Shown: piece by piece, positions 6,792 to 13,986 of the stretch
Position numbering within the stretch: the first letter of the stretch is position 1
Layout: every line of letters starts with the position of its first letter
Origin: Lentisphaera sp.
GTDB lineage: Bacteria > Verrucomicrobiota > Lentisphaeria > Victivallales > GWF2-50-93
NCBI GenBank assembly: GCA_020721745.1
Contig: DYMC01000006.1
Coordinates: 1-27,350 of the forward strand
DNA: 27,350 bases
Direction: 5' to 3'
Made by a program: the position numbers and the translations under genes
The notes under the pieces: model-generated
What the model was told of the DNA's origin: nothing
Seen by the model: the letters and a program-made list of their open reading frames with translations, nothing else
The model's database searches: none

Positions 6792-8801
6792 ATGTCTCTG
6801 AAAGCTCCGTTCAGCAAGATCAAGAAACGCGACGGCAGGATCGTCGAATTCAATCCGGAGAGGATAACCATAGCGGCCGGCAAGGCACTGAGGGCGGCGG
6901 AGACCTTCAACGAAAAGCTCGCCCTGACGATCTGCCGGGATGTGCTCAAGGCGTTGTCGGATCTCCACGTGGACGACGAGGTTCCGGACATAGAGCTTGT
7001 GCAGGACCTCGTCGAGACGGCCTTCGTGAAGAGAGGCCTGACGAAGGCGGCGAAGGCCTACATCCTCTACCGCGCGCAGAGGGAGAAGGTCCGCGAGGGA
7101 AAGAAGATAATGATGGATGTCCAGGATCTGGTCTCGTCCTACATAGACCAGAACGACTGGCGCGTGAACGAGAATTCGAATTCCGGATACTCCTACGCCA
7201 GCCTTCTGAACCATGTGAGCGGCTCGGTTGTGGCGCAATACACGCTTGCAAACGTCTATCCGAAGGAGATCGCCGACGCGCACAGGGGCGGGGACTTCCA
7301 TCTGCACGATCTCTCCTGCGGGATAGTCGGCTACTGCGCCGGCTGGAGTCTGCGCCAGCTTCTGACCGAGGGGTTCAAGGGCTGCGAAGGCAGGGCGAGC
7401 GCGGGACCGGCGAAGCACTTGGACACGGCACTGGGCCAGATAGTCAATTTCATGTGCACACTCCAGACGGAATGGGCTGGTGCGCAGGCTTTCAATTCGT
7501 TTGACACGATGCTTGCTCCGTTCGTCAGGGAGGACAAGCTCGAGTATGACGAGATAAAGCAGAACATACAGCAGTTCATATTCGGTCTCAACATCGCAAG
7601 CAGGTGGGGGCAGACTCCGTTCACGAACCTTACTTTCGACTGGGTTGTTCCCGAGGACCTGAAGAACTCGCCTGTGATCCATGCGGGCAGGCTGCACGAC
7701 AGCAAGGTATACGGAGACTACCAGCACGAGATGGATCTGATAAACAAGGCGTTTCTGGATGTGATGATGCATGGCGACAAGGATGGGCGCATCTTCACGT
7801 TCCCGATTCCGACATACAACATCACCAGCGACTTCGACTGGTGCAGCGAGAACGCGCGGCTTCTTTTCAAGGTTACGGGCAAATACGGCCTCCCCTACTT
7901 CCAGAACTTCATAAAGAGCTCGCTGAAGCCGGGGGACGTGAGGAGCATGTGCTGCCGCCTGCAGATGGACATCCGGGAGCTCCGCAACAAGACTGGCGGT
8001 CTCTTCGGGGCGGGAGAACAGACCGGCTCGATAGGGGTGGTGACCATAAACATGCCTCGCATCGGGTATCTTTCGAAGACGGAGCCCGAATTCTTCGGAC
8101 GGCTCGGGAATCTGATGGACATGGGCAAGGACTCCCTCGAGATAAAGAGGAAGATAGTTCAGCGCCATCTGGATGGCAATCTCCTGCCATACACCAAGAC
8201 CTATCTGGGCACGCTGAAGAACCATTTCAGCACCATCGGCCTGGTGGGGCTCAACGAGGCGTGCCTCAATTTCATCGGATCGTCCATTGGCGACCAGGAG
8301 GGGCAGCATTTCGCCCTGCGGGTGCTCGACTTCATGAGGGAAAGGATATCGCAGTATCAGGTGGATACCGGGCACATCTACAATCTCGAGGCCACGCCGG
8401 CGGAGGGCACCAGCTACCGTCTGGCGAGGATAGACAAGCAGAAGTTCCCGGAGATAATATGCGCCGGGGACAAGGATCCATACTACACGAACTCCTCGAT
8501 GCTGCCGGTGGGATACACCGACGACATATTCCACGCCTTGGACCTGCAGGAGGAACTGCAGTCGAAATATACCGGGGGGACCGTCTTCCACTGCTTCCTC
8601 GGCGAGAAGATAGACGACGAAGTGCAGACCGCCGCCCTGGTGAAGAAGATGGCGGAGAACTACAGAATACCGTATTTCACCATAACGCCGACCTTCAGCA
8701 TATGTCCGGTGCATGGATACATCGCGGGCGAGCATCATGAATGTCCGATGGAAAAGGATCAGGCTGCGGAGACCAAGCTGAAGATGGTCGCCGCTGTATG
8801 A
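6792..8801 (+). CDS. nrdD: Anaerobic (class III) ribonucleoside-triphosphate reductase, large part lacking the glycyl-radical tail
   Basis: NrdD reduces ribonucleotides to deoxyribonucleotides anaerobically using a glycyl radical. The 669-aa product has an N-terminal ATP-cone (about 8-100, KIKKRDGRIVEFNPERI), the NrdD barrel including NLTFDW and the thiyl-radical region MCCRLQMD (386-393), and a C-terminus reaching SICPVHGYIAGEHHECP with C638, H641 and C651. Normal NrdD continues CPxCG...RVxGY...; this one instead runs into an unrelated 17-residue tail and stops at 8801. The missing tail is encoded at 8942-9094. GGAGGG (6779-6784) lies 7 bases before ATG 6792; a TTG at 6789 is less likely. 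Paired NrdR boxes lie upstream. Confidence 0.93.
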   Translation: MSLKAPFSKIKKRDGRIVEFNPERITIAAGKALRAAETFNEKLALTICRDVLKALSDLHVDDEVPDIELVQDLVETAFVKRGLTKAAKAYILYRAQREKVREGKKIMMDVQDLVSSYIDQNDWRVNENSNSGYSYASLLNHVSGSVVAQYTLANVYPKEIADAHRGGDFHLHDLSCGIVGYCAGWSLRQLLTEGFKGCEGRASAGPAKHLDTALGQIVNFMCTLQTEWAGAQAFNSFDTMLAPFVREDKLEYDEIKQNIQQFIFGLNIASRWGQTPFTNLTFDWVVPEDLKNSPVIHAGRLHDSKVYGDYQHEMDLINKAFLDVMMHGDKDGRIFTFPIPTYNITSDFDWCSENARLLFKVTGKYGLPYFQNFIKSSLKPGDVRSMCCRLQMDIRELRNKTGGLFGAGEQTGSIGVVTINMPRIGYLSKTEPEFFGRLGNLMDMGKDSLEIKRKIVQRHLDGNLLPYTKTYLGTLKNHFSTIGLVGLNEACLNFIGSSIGDQEGQHFALRVLDFMRERISQYQVDTGHIYNLEATPAEGTSYRLARIDKQKFPEIICAGDKDPYYTNSSMLPVGYTDDIFHALDLQEELQSKYTGGTVFHCFLGEKIDDEVQTAALVKKMAENYRIPYFTITPTFSICPVHGYIAGEHHECPMEKDQAAETKLKMVAAV

Positions 8802-8882
8802 ACGGGGATTGGGCCTGGATTGGCTGAAAGGCCAGAAAGGCATTTGAGAATAAAACATGAACAAGCAGCCGAACTGCGGTTC

Positions 8883-8930
8883 GCAAAGCCACCCGCGGGT
8901 CGCATGGAGGCGAAAGAAGCCCATAGGGGG
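8883..8930 (+). other. Leader motif upstream of the separate glycyl-radical ORF
   Basis: GCAAAGCCACCCGC (8883-8896) repeats the nrdD leader motif at 6726-6739 with one mismatch. Locally, TTCGC (8880-8884) can pair with GCGAA (8910-8914), and GCAG/CTGC (just upstream, around CCGAA) can form a hairpin. The gap 8802-8941 otherwise holds no convincing gene. The string CGCAAAGCC recalls part of the GEMM-I core, but the rest of that fold is not visible. Confidence 0.4.
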
Positions 8931-8941
8931 AGGAGAAGAAA

Positions 8942-9094
8942 ATGTCGAAGTGTGGAATGAAGACGGAAGTGTACACGAGGGTCTGCGGGTACCACAGGCC
9001 GGTGAAGAACTGGAACCGTGGCAAGCAGGAGGAATTCAAGGAGAGGAAGGTCTATGACCCGAATTCCTCCGAGAGAAAGGTAAAGGTGGCCTGA
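8942..9094 (+). CDS. Separate C-terminal glycyl-radical domain of anaerobic ribonucleotide reductase
   Basis: This 50-codon ORF starts MSKCGMKTEVYTRVCGYHRP and continues VKNWNRGKQEEFKERKVY before a short basic tail. It is what normally forms the last 40 residues of NrdD: the second CG of the CPxCG metal knuckle (C4-G5), the RVxGY loop with radical-carrying G16, and the WNxGKQEEF(K/R)xR tail. GGGGGAGGAG (8927-8936 region) lies 5-8 bases before the ATG, so independent translation is likely. It is in a different frame from nrdD and 140 bp beyond its stop. It would complete NrdD in trans, as GrcA/YfiD does for pyruvate formate-lyase. An overlapping 66-codon frame (8857-9057) is a shadow. Confidence 0.85.
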   Translation: MSKCGMKTEVYTRVCGYHRPVKNWNRGKQEEFKERKVYDPNSSERKVKVA

Positions 9095-9111
9095 CCCTGG
9101 CCGGATCGGAC

Positions 9112-9162
9112 AGCCCTGCGGTGGAATCCCTCCTGAATCTCCCGCCGCAGGGCTCATCTTTT
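9112..9162 (+). terminator. Hairpin terminator after the glycyl-radical ORF
   Basis: AGCCCTGCGG (9112-9121) pairs perfectly with CCGCAGGGCT (9145-9154) across a 23-base loop and is followed by CATCTTTT. It is a likely Rho-independent terminator or attenuator between the nrdD locus and nrdG. Confidence 0.55.
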
Positions 9163-9199
9163 GTAAGAATTCAGCACCTGGCTCTTCTACGGAGGGCTG

Positions 9200-9268
9200 C
9201 GGATAAGCCCGCCGGCACTGCGTGTGGCGGGTAAACATCCTGTATCCTGAATCTTGGATCTTGCATCA
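9200..9268. repeat. Intergenic dispersed repeat, copy B (upstream of nrdG)
   Basis: In the minus orientation, 9215-9246 equals 4068-4099 at 31 of 32 positions; flanks on both sides remain partly similar, including a GATGCAAGAT-type string up to the nrdG ATG. The repeat abuts the nrdG start, leaving no good Shine-Dalgarno sequence there. Confidence 0.75.
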
Positions 9269-9981
9269 TGATAATAAAGGGACTTGACAAATTTTCGCTG
9301 ATAGACTATCCGGGCAAAATAGCGGCCATAGTCTTCGTGTCCGGATGCAATTTCAGGTGCCCCTACTGCCACAATCCGCATCTTGTGATCGAAGGTTCCG
9401 CCCAGCCGAGAATATCCGAAAGGGCAGTTCTGGAGTTCCTGGACTCGAGGAAGGGCCGGATAGACGGGGTCGTCGTGAGCGGCGGGGAGCCGACCTTGCA
9501 GAAAAACCTCCCGGTATTCCTCGGGAAGGTCAAGGCGAGGGGCTATATGGCGAAGGTGGACACGAACGGGTCCCGCCCGGAAAGGCTCGCGGAGCTCATC
9601 GAGGCCGGCCTGCTCGATGCCGTTGGAATTGACTACAAGGCTCCGGTGGGCAGATACAACGACGTGGCGAAATCGAGGGAGGACGACGTTGGCAAAAAGG
9701 TGTCGGAAAGCATCAGGCTATGCGTCGAGAAGGGAAGGCTCCTCGAATTGAAGACGACCGTCCACAGAAGACTTCTCTCGCACGAAGACCTCCTGCAAAT
9801 GCGCCGCGAACTCGACGCCCTTGGGGCGGAAAAATGGATACTCCAGCAGTTCCACCATGCGGAGACCATAGATGGCTCCATCAACGACGAGGAGAGCTAC
9901 TCCGATGCGGAGCTTGCGAATTTCGCAAAGAGCATGCACGGGACGAGGGCCCGGGGCATAAAGGGCATCTTCTTCGAGTGA
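9268..9981 (+). CDS. nrdG: Anaerobic ribonucleotide reductase activating protein (radical SAM)
   Basis: This activase uses a [4Fe-4S] cluster and S-adenosylmethionine to make the glycyl radical on NrdD. The 237-aa product has the radical-SAM motif CNFRCPYC (C27, C31, C34), the SAM-binding GGEPTLQ (about 72-78), and DTNGSRPERL and KTTVHRRLL strands of the partial barrel. Its length fits the longer NrdG type rather than the 155-aa E. coli form. The start ATG at 9268 sits at the edge of a dispersed repeat and has only a weak GGATC ribosome-binding site. It follows the split nrdD genes, supporting its substrate. It ends 22 bp from the convergent unknown gene. Confidence 0.9.
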   Translation: MIIKGLDKFSLIDYPGKIAAIVFVSGCNFRCPYCHNPHLVIEGSAQPRISERAVLEFLDSRKGRIDGVVVSGGEPTLQKNLPVFLGKVKARGYMAKVDTNGSRPERLAELIEAGLLDAVGIDYKAPVGRYNDVAKSREDDVGKKVSESIRLCVEKGRLLELKTTVHRRLLSHEDLLQMRRELDALGAEKWILQQFHHAETIDGSINDEESYSDAELANFAKSMHGTRARGIKGIFFE

Positions 9982-10003
9982 TTATCTTCCGCGCACTGGC
10001 ATA

Positions 10004-10642
10004 TCACTGCTGGGGCCGTCCGAGAAACTGGATGAATGCCTTCTTGTATCTGGTCTCGTCCTCCTTGGACATGGACTTCTTGAGAAGCTCCTGATGGTTC
10101 TTTATCGAGGCCTCGGCCTTCTCCACCAGGTTCTTCGCGCATTCGAAGACCTTCGATTCGCTCTCGGCGAAAGTAGTGTCCTCGTCCTTCATCTGCTCGA
10201 CCGCTTTTTTGCCGATGAAGCCGCTTATTGCAGCCTTCTCCAGCTTGAATATTATCTGATGGTTGCAGAGCGCAAGTGCGGTCTGGATCGTGTCGGCCAG
10301 CAGCAGCATGTAGTGGTTCAGCGGGCTGTCCAGATGCTTCTCCTTGTTCCTGAACCCGTCGCCGAATAAAATCTGCCTGCCGGTCTCTATGCCCGAGACA
10401 AGGGAGAAGAGGGCCTCCTCGTATCTGGCGCTTCTGGCCCCCGGCTCCAGCGAGGCTATTTCCTGTTTCAGCGAGCATATGGCTCTCTCGTACAGGGCGT
10501 CCCGTTTCCCGAGCAGTGCCGGGGTGTTGATTACCGCCAGGCTGTCCGATGAGATATCCTTGTTTTGTGGCCTGCCGAGCGAAAGCAGGTTTATGGTCTT
10601 CTTTATCCTGTGGAGTATCTGCGTGTCCTTCGTCTTCGGCAT
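10004..10642 (-). CDS. Uncharacterised, predicted mostly helical protein
   Basis: I do not recognise this 212-aa protein. It is hydrophilic, without signal peptide or membrane segment. The C-terminal half (about 130-205) is rich in Lys/Glu with heptad-like spacing (VEKAEASIKNHQELLKKSMSK), suggesting helices or a coiled coil. ATG 10642 is preceded by AGGAG with good spacing. It lies 13 bp after the uracil-DNA glycosylase stop, in one operon, so a link with DNA repair or a shared stress response is possible but unproven. It ends 22 bp from nrdG, converging. Confidence 0.75.
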   Translation of the reverse strand: MPKTKDTQILHRIKKTINLLSLGRPQNKDISSDSLAVINTPALLGKRDALYERAICSLKQEIASLEPGARSARYEEALFSLVSGIETGRQILFGDGFRNKEKHLDSPLNHYMLLLADTIQTALALCNHQIIFKLEKAAISGFIGKKAVEQMKDEDTTFAESESKVFECAKNLVEKAEASIKNHQELLKKSMSKEDETRYKKAFIQFLGRPQQ

Positions 10643-10655
10643 TGGTCTTCTCCTG

Positions 10656-11483
10656 TCATTGGGGCTTTGGTGTCTTCCCGAGCAGCGCCATCACCAGCTT
10701 GAGGTCCTCCCAGACCGTCTTCTTCGCGGGGGGATTCCTCAGGAGGAAGGCGGGATGGTATGTGGGCATGGTGCTGATGCCCTCGATCCGCTGCCATTTG
10801 CCTCGCACTTCGTTGATGCCTTTCACCCCCAGGAGGAATCTTGCCGGTGTCGCGCCCAGGAGGACTATCGCCTTGGGCCGTATCAGCGCAATCTGCTTCA
10901 TCAGATAGGGCATGCAGGCATCGGCCTCGTCTCTTTCGGGAACCCTGTTCTCCGGCGGACGGCATTTGACGATGTTGCCTATGTAGACATCCTCGCGCCT
11001 GAACTGCATCGCCGATATCATCTTGTCGAGTAGTTGTCCGGCCCGCCCCACGAACGGGCGGCCCTGCAGATCCTCGTCCCTCCCCGGCCCCTCGCCGATG
11101 AACATGAGTTCGGCGTTCAGGCTGCCCTCTCCGAAGACGAAATTCTTCCGGGTCGCGCCGAGTCTGCATGCCATGCACGAGCATATCTTCTGGCGGAGCG
11201 TCTCCAGGCTGTCCGAATTCTCCCAGCCCGGGGGATGGGCGGCACCGCGGATTTGGTGGATTGATCTCATTTGTGGCTCCTTGATCTGTGGTTCATATCT
11301 GGGCGGGGGAGGGCCGGGCCTGGAAAACTTGCCGCCTTGACCGGGATATTCCATCGTGGCGCTGTCGTTCCGGAGAGATAGAAATCTTCTTCTGGTCTCC
11401 TCCGAAAGCTCCACATACTGGCTGCTGACAGACAAGTCGCGCAGAAATTCCCCGACCTCGTGCAGAATTTGCTTTCTTCCCAT
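10656..11483 (-). CDS. Uracil-DNA glycosylase, type 4 (Fe-S) family
   Basis: It removes uracil from DNA to start base-excision repair. The 275-aa product has an unusual N-terminal extension of about 95 residues (Pro-rich, GPPPPRYEP). The catalytic domain follows: ICSCMACRLG cluster cysteines, motif GEGPGRDEDLQGRPFVGRAG (active-site loop), NIVKCRPPENRVPE, a cysteine 16 residues later, and the late motif PTYHPAFLLRNP. The cysteine pattern fits the 4Fe-4S type 4 group. The open frame allows an ATG at 11519, but a promoter-like TTGAAG/TAATAT lies between the two starts, so ATG 11483 is preferred. Neither start has a strong Shine-Dalgarno sequence. Confidence 0.88.
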   Translation of the reverse strand: MGRKQILHEVGEFLRDLSVSSQYVELSEETRRRFLSLRNDSATMEYPGQGGKFSRPGPPPPRYEPQIKEPQMRSIHQIRGAAHPPGWENSDSLETLRQKICSCMACRLGATRKNFVFGEGSLNAELMFIGEGPGRDEDLQGRPFVGRAGQLLDKMISAMQFRREDVYIGNIVKCRPPENRVPERDEADACMPYLMKQIALIRPKAIVLLGATPARFLLGVKGINEVRGKWQRIEGISTMPTYHPAFLLRNPPAKKTVWEDLKLVMALLGKTPKPQ

Positions 11484-11505
11484 TGATATGCCCGTTTTTC
11501 CGTTT

Positions 11506-11533
11506 ATATTACACTGCATTCGCGCTTCTTCAA
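11506..11533 (-). promoter_or_regulatory. Predicted promoter for the uracil-DNA glycosylase operon
   Basis: On the minus strand, TTGAAG (11528-11533) and TAATAT (11506-11511) are 16 bp apart, placing transcription start near 11500 and favouring translation from ATG 11483. Confidence 0.45.
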
Positions 11534-11594
11534 CCCGGTTCGGGTCCCGCGCGGAGTTTTGCAGTAGGCTCGCTCAACAAAAGGAGGCTCTCCG

Positions 11595-12872
11595 GTGTCG
11601 CCGTTCCGAATTCGCATATGTCTTTTCTCCGTATTCGTTTTCATCCTTCCGTCATTGCTCTTCGCGTCGTCGGCGCTGAACGAGATCGCCGCATATGCAG
11701 ACGATTCGATAGACAAGTTGGTAAGGCGCGCCTACGAGTATTTCAATCTGGAGGAGTTCGAGTCGTGGAGAGTGGCCTTCTTTGTGCTTGGACTTGTCGC
11801 CACGATTCTGGTGGCCAAGCTCCTGGCATGGTTCATTGGGAAGAAGCTGGCCGGGTTCATACGCCGGACCGAGACACTCGTGGACGATCTGGTGCTGGAG
11901 GCGCTTGGCAGGCCTGCGGCGCTGGCGGTGCTGAGCGCGGGGCTGTATTTGAGCGCGATTCCGCTCTTTCTGCTTTTCTCCGACAACGCCAGGCTCGTGT
12001 TCGGGAGGATATGCCTGGCCTCCTTCGCATCCTCGATAGCGTGGGCCATATACAGGCTGGTGGCCGTCCTGGACCATGTCCTCCACCGTCTGGCGCAGAG
12101 GAGCGACAACAGCCTCGACGACATGATAGTGGCGGCCATACGCAGGACGCTGAAGGTCGCCATATTCCTTCTCTCGGCGATGTTCATCGGCCAGAACATA
12201 CTGCATCTGAACATAACCGCGCTGCTTGCCGGCGCCGGGGTGGCGGGCCTCGCAATAGCCTTTGCGGCGCAGGACACGATAGCGAACTTCTTCGGTTCCG
12301 TGATGATACTGCTGGACCGTCCGTTCAAACTTGGAGACCGTGTGATGATCTCCGGCACCGACGGTATCGTGGAGAACATCGGCTTCAGGAGCACCAAGAT
12401 AAGGACTCTCGGGGGGCACCTTGTGACCGTCCCGAACAAGAAGATAGCCGACAGCGAGATAGAGAACATATCCGGGCGTCCGCACATCAAGCACAGCATC
12501 AATCTGACGGTCACATACGACACAAGCCCGGAGAAGGTGGAAAGGGCCGTGGCGATCCTGCACGAGATATTCGACGGGCATGAATGCTCGGAGCAGGATT
12601 TTCCTCCGAGGATATACTTCGTTTCGTTCGGCGACTGGGCGCTGAACATAAGCGCGACATGCTGGTATCATTCCCCGGACTACTGGAAGTTCCAGGAGTG
12701 GGTGCACAGGAGCAACATCGAGATTCTCAGGCGCTTCAACAAGGAAGGCATCGAGTTCGCCTTCCCGACGAACACAACTTTCATGGCCGGAGATCCCAGG
12801 CGCAGGCCGGAGCTTGCAGTTTTCAATGCCGGGATCCCAAAAACGGAGGCTTCAATTGGCGGGAATAGCTGA
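11595..12872 (+). CDS. MscS-family small-conductance mechanosensitive channel
   Basis: This inner-membrane channel opens under tension to release solutes after hypo-osmotic shock. The 425-aa product has an N-terminal signal-like hydrophobic segment (8-25), further transmembrane helices (about 60-80, 107-130, 140-160, 190-210), and the pore helix and beta domain LLAGAGVAGLAIAFAAQDTIANFFGSV...RPFKLGDRV. GIVENIGFRSTKIRTL and TVPNKKIADSEIENIS follow, as in typical MscS. It is longer than E. coli MscS (286 aa). The start is GTG 11595 with AAGGAGG 7 bases upstream. The 3' end overlaps the next gene by 17 bp. Confidence 0.92.
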   Translation: MSPFRIRICLFSVFVFILPSLLFASSALNEIAAYADDSIDKLVRRAYEYFNLEEFESWRVAFFVLGLVATILVAKLLAWFIGKKLAGFIRRTETLVDDLVLEALGRPAALAVLSAGLYLSAIPLFLLFSDNARLVFGRICLASFASSIAWAIYRLVAVLDHVLHRLAQRSDNSLDDMIVAAIRRTLKVAIFLLSAMFIGQNILHLNITALLAGAGVAGLAIAFAAQDTIANFFGSVMILLDRPFKLGDRVMISGTDGIVENIGFRSTKIRTLGGHLVTVPNKKIADSEIENISGRPHIKHSINLTVTYDTSPEKVERAVAILHEIFDGHECSEQDFPPRIYFVSFGDWALNISATCWYHSPDYWKFQEWVHRSNIEILRRFNKEGIEFAFPTNTTFMAGDPRRRPELAVFNAGIPKTEASIGGNS

Positions 12873-13545
12873 AAATCTGGGTGCAGTCCTCTCGCGTATC
12901 AAAGATGCCGCTTCGAGGGCGTGCAGGAAACCTGGCGATGTGAAGCTGCTTGCGGTCAGCAAGAATTTTCCGCCGGAGGCAGTGGCCGAGGCGTCCGCGT
13001 GCGGGCAGAGGCTCTTCGGCGAAAACCGCGTCCAGGAATTGGAGTCCAAGCGTTCCGCGCTGGACAATCCGTCTCTCGAATGGCATATGATTGGGCATCT
13101 GCAGTCCAACAAGGCATCGCGCGCCGCGAGAATCTCCGACTGCATACACTCCATAGACAGCCTGGATCTTATGTGCAGGGTTGAAAAGGCCTGTGCGGCG
13201 GAAGGCAGGCGCATCAAGTTCCTCCTGGAGTTCAATGTCTCAGAGGAGGAAAGCAAGTTTGGAATACGCGGAAAAGACGACCTGCTCCGCATCTGCGACC
13301 AGACGCCAGCCCTGGTCCACGCGGAGTTCGCCGGGCTCATGACCATGACCCCGCTGTCCGCGTCGGAAGACGAGCAGAGGCGGATATTCTCCTCCCTGAG
13401 GATGCTCTCCGAGGAGATAAGGCTGCGCCTCTCTCTTCCTTCCATCGAGCTTTCGATGGGCATGAGCTCCGACTTCGAGGCGGCGATCCGGGAAGGCTCC
13501 ACCATCGTCAGGATAGGCACCGCGATTTTCGGCGGAAGAAAATAA
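12856..13545 (+). CDS. yggS: YggS/PROSC family PLP-homeostasis protein
   Basis: Members bind pyridoxal 5'-phosphate without known enzymatic activity and buffer PLP and amino-acid pools. The 229-aa product shows VKLLAVSKNFP with PLP-binding K36, LFGENRVQEL, EWHMIGHLQSNKA, FLLEFNVSEEESKFGI, and the phosphate-binding C-terminal part LSMGMSSDFEAAIREGSTIVRIGTAIFG. TTG at 12856 is preferred: GGAGG (12844-12848) lies 7 bases upstream and it gives family length; an ATG at 12814 lies deeper inside the MscS gene. The overlap with MscS suggests translational coupling. Confidence 0.9.
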   Translation: MAGIAENLGAVLSRIKDAASRACRKPGDVKLLAVSKNFPPEAVAEASACGQRLFGENRVQELESKRSALDNPSLEWHMIGHLQSNKASRAARISDCIHSIDSLDLMCRVEKACAAEGRRIKFLLEFNVSEEESKFGIRGKDDLLRICDQTPALVHAEFAGLMTMTPLSASEDEQRRIFSSLRMLSEEIRLRLSLPSIELSMGMSSDFEAAIREGSTIVRIGTAIFGGRK

Positions 13546-13550
13546 ATTTT

Positions 13551-13579
13551 TTGTCTTCTCCACTTGATTTTTGAATATC
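13551..13579 (+). promoter_or_regulatory. Possible acpP promoter
   Basis: TTGTCT (13551-13556) and AATATC (13574-13579) are 17 bp apart in the AT-rich 114-bp gap before acpP. The match is weak; a TTGATT at 13564 is an alternative -35. Confidence 0.3.
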
Positions 13580-13659
13580 ATGGGGAAGATTACTGGCCTG
13601 TTTCTTTTTCGAAGAACCTAAATCAAAATGCACAACAAAACAAAAACCGGAGGTTGCTG

Positions 13660-13902
13660 ATGTCATCATCATTGGCAGACAAAGTGAAGGAAATCGTGGT
13701 CAAGCAGCTGGGCGTTTCGCCCGAGCAGGTCACCGAATCGGCGAAGTTCATAGATGACCTCGGAGCTGATTCCCTCGACCTCGTCGAACTGGTCATGGCC
13801 CTCGAAGAGGAATTCGGAGCCGAGATCCCGGACCAGGATGCCGAAAAGCTCACCACGGTCGGTGATGCCGTCAAGTACATAGAAGGGAACTGCCAGAAGT
13901 AA
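13660..13902 (+). CDS. acpP: Acyl carrier protein
   Basis: ACP carries growing acyl chains on a 4'-phosphopantetheine arm in type II fatty acid synthesis. The 80-aa acidic protein has the invariant DSLDLVELVMALEEEF with the modified Ser at 38, the family length (77-80) and helical layout. The frame opens further upstream (13564) but the ATG at 13660 has GGAGG 8 bases before it. fabF follows after a hairpin terminator that should let ACP be made in excess of FabF. Confidence 0.96.
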   Translation: MSSSLADKVKEIVVKQLGVSPEQVTESAKFIDDLGADSLDLVELVMALEEEFGAEIPDQDAEKLTTVGDAVKYIEGNCQK

Positions 13903-13930
13903 GGGCGGACAGGTTTGCCTTTCACATTAG

Positions 13931-13953
13931 CGGGGATGAAAATCCCCGTTTTT
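13931..13953 (+). terminator. Rho-independent terminator/attenuator between acpP and fabF
   Basis: CGGGGAT (13931-13937) and ATCCCCG (13942-13948) form a perfect 7-bp stem closed by a GAAA tetraloop and followed by TTTTT. It is probably partial, with read-through into fabF, since no separate fabF promoter is obvious in the 33 bases that follow. Confidence 0.8.
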
Positions 13954-13986
13954 GCTGTAGGACTGTTTCGCCAGGAGAGGTTCGCG

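Noticed and set aside
6636..8924. 762-codon open frame on the minus strand
   Set aside because: Antisense to nrdD, low-complexity style translation with no domain; a shadow caused by high-GC codon use.
8870..8930. c-di-GMP (GEMM-I) riboswitch
   Set aside because: Only the CGCAAAGCC string fits; the second stem and its conserved GGTAGCCGGG-like side were not found.
8742..8941. Intein or intron interrupting nrdD
   Set aside because: No intein motifs, no ORF, and no group I/II features; the downstream part has its own ribosome-binding site and ATG.
8857..9057. 66-codon plus-strand frame over the glycyl-radical ORF
   Set aside because: Out of frame with the conserved RVCGY-containing ORF, has no strong ribosome-binding site and no domain.
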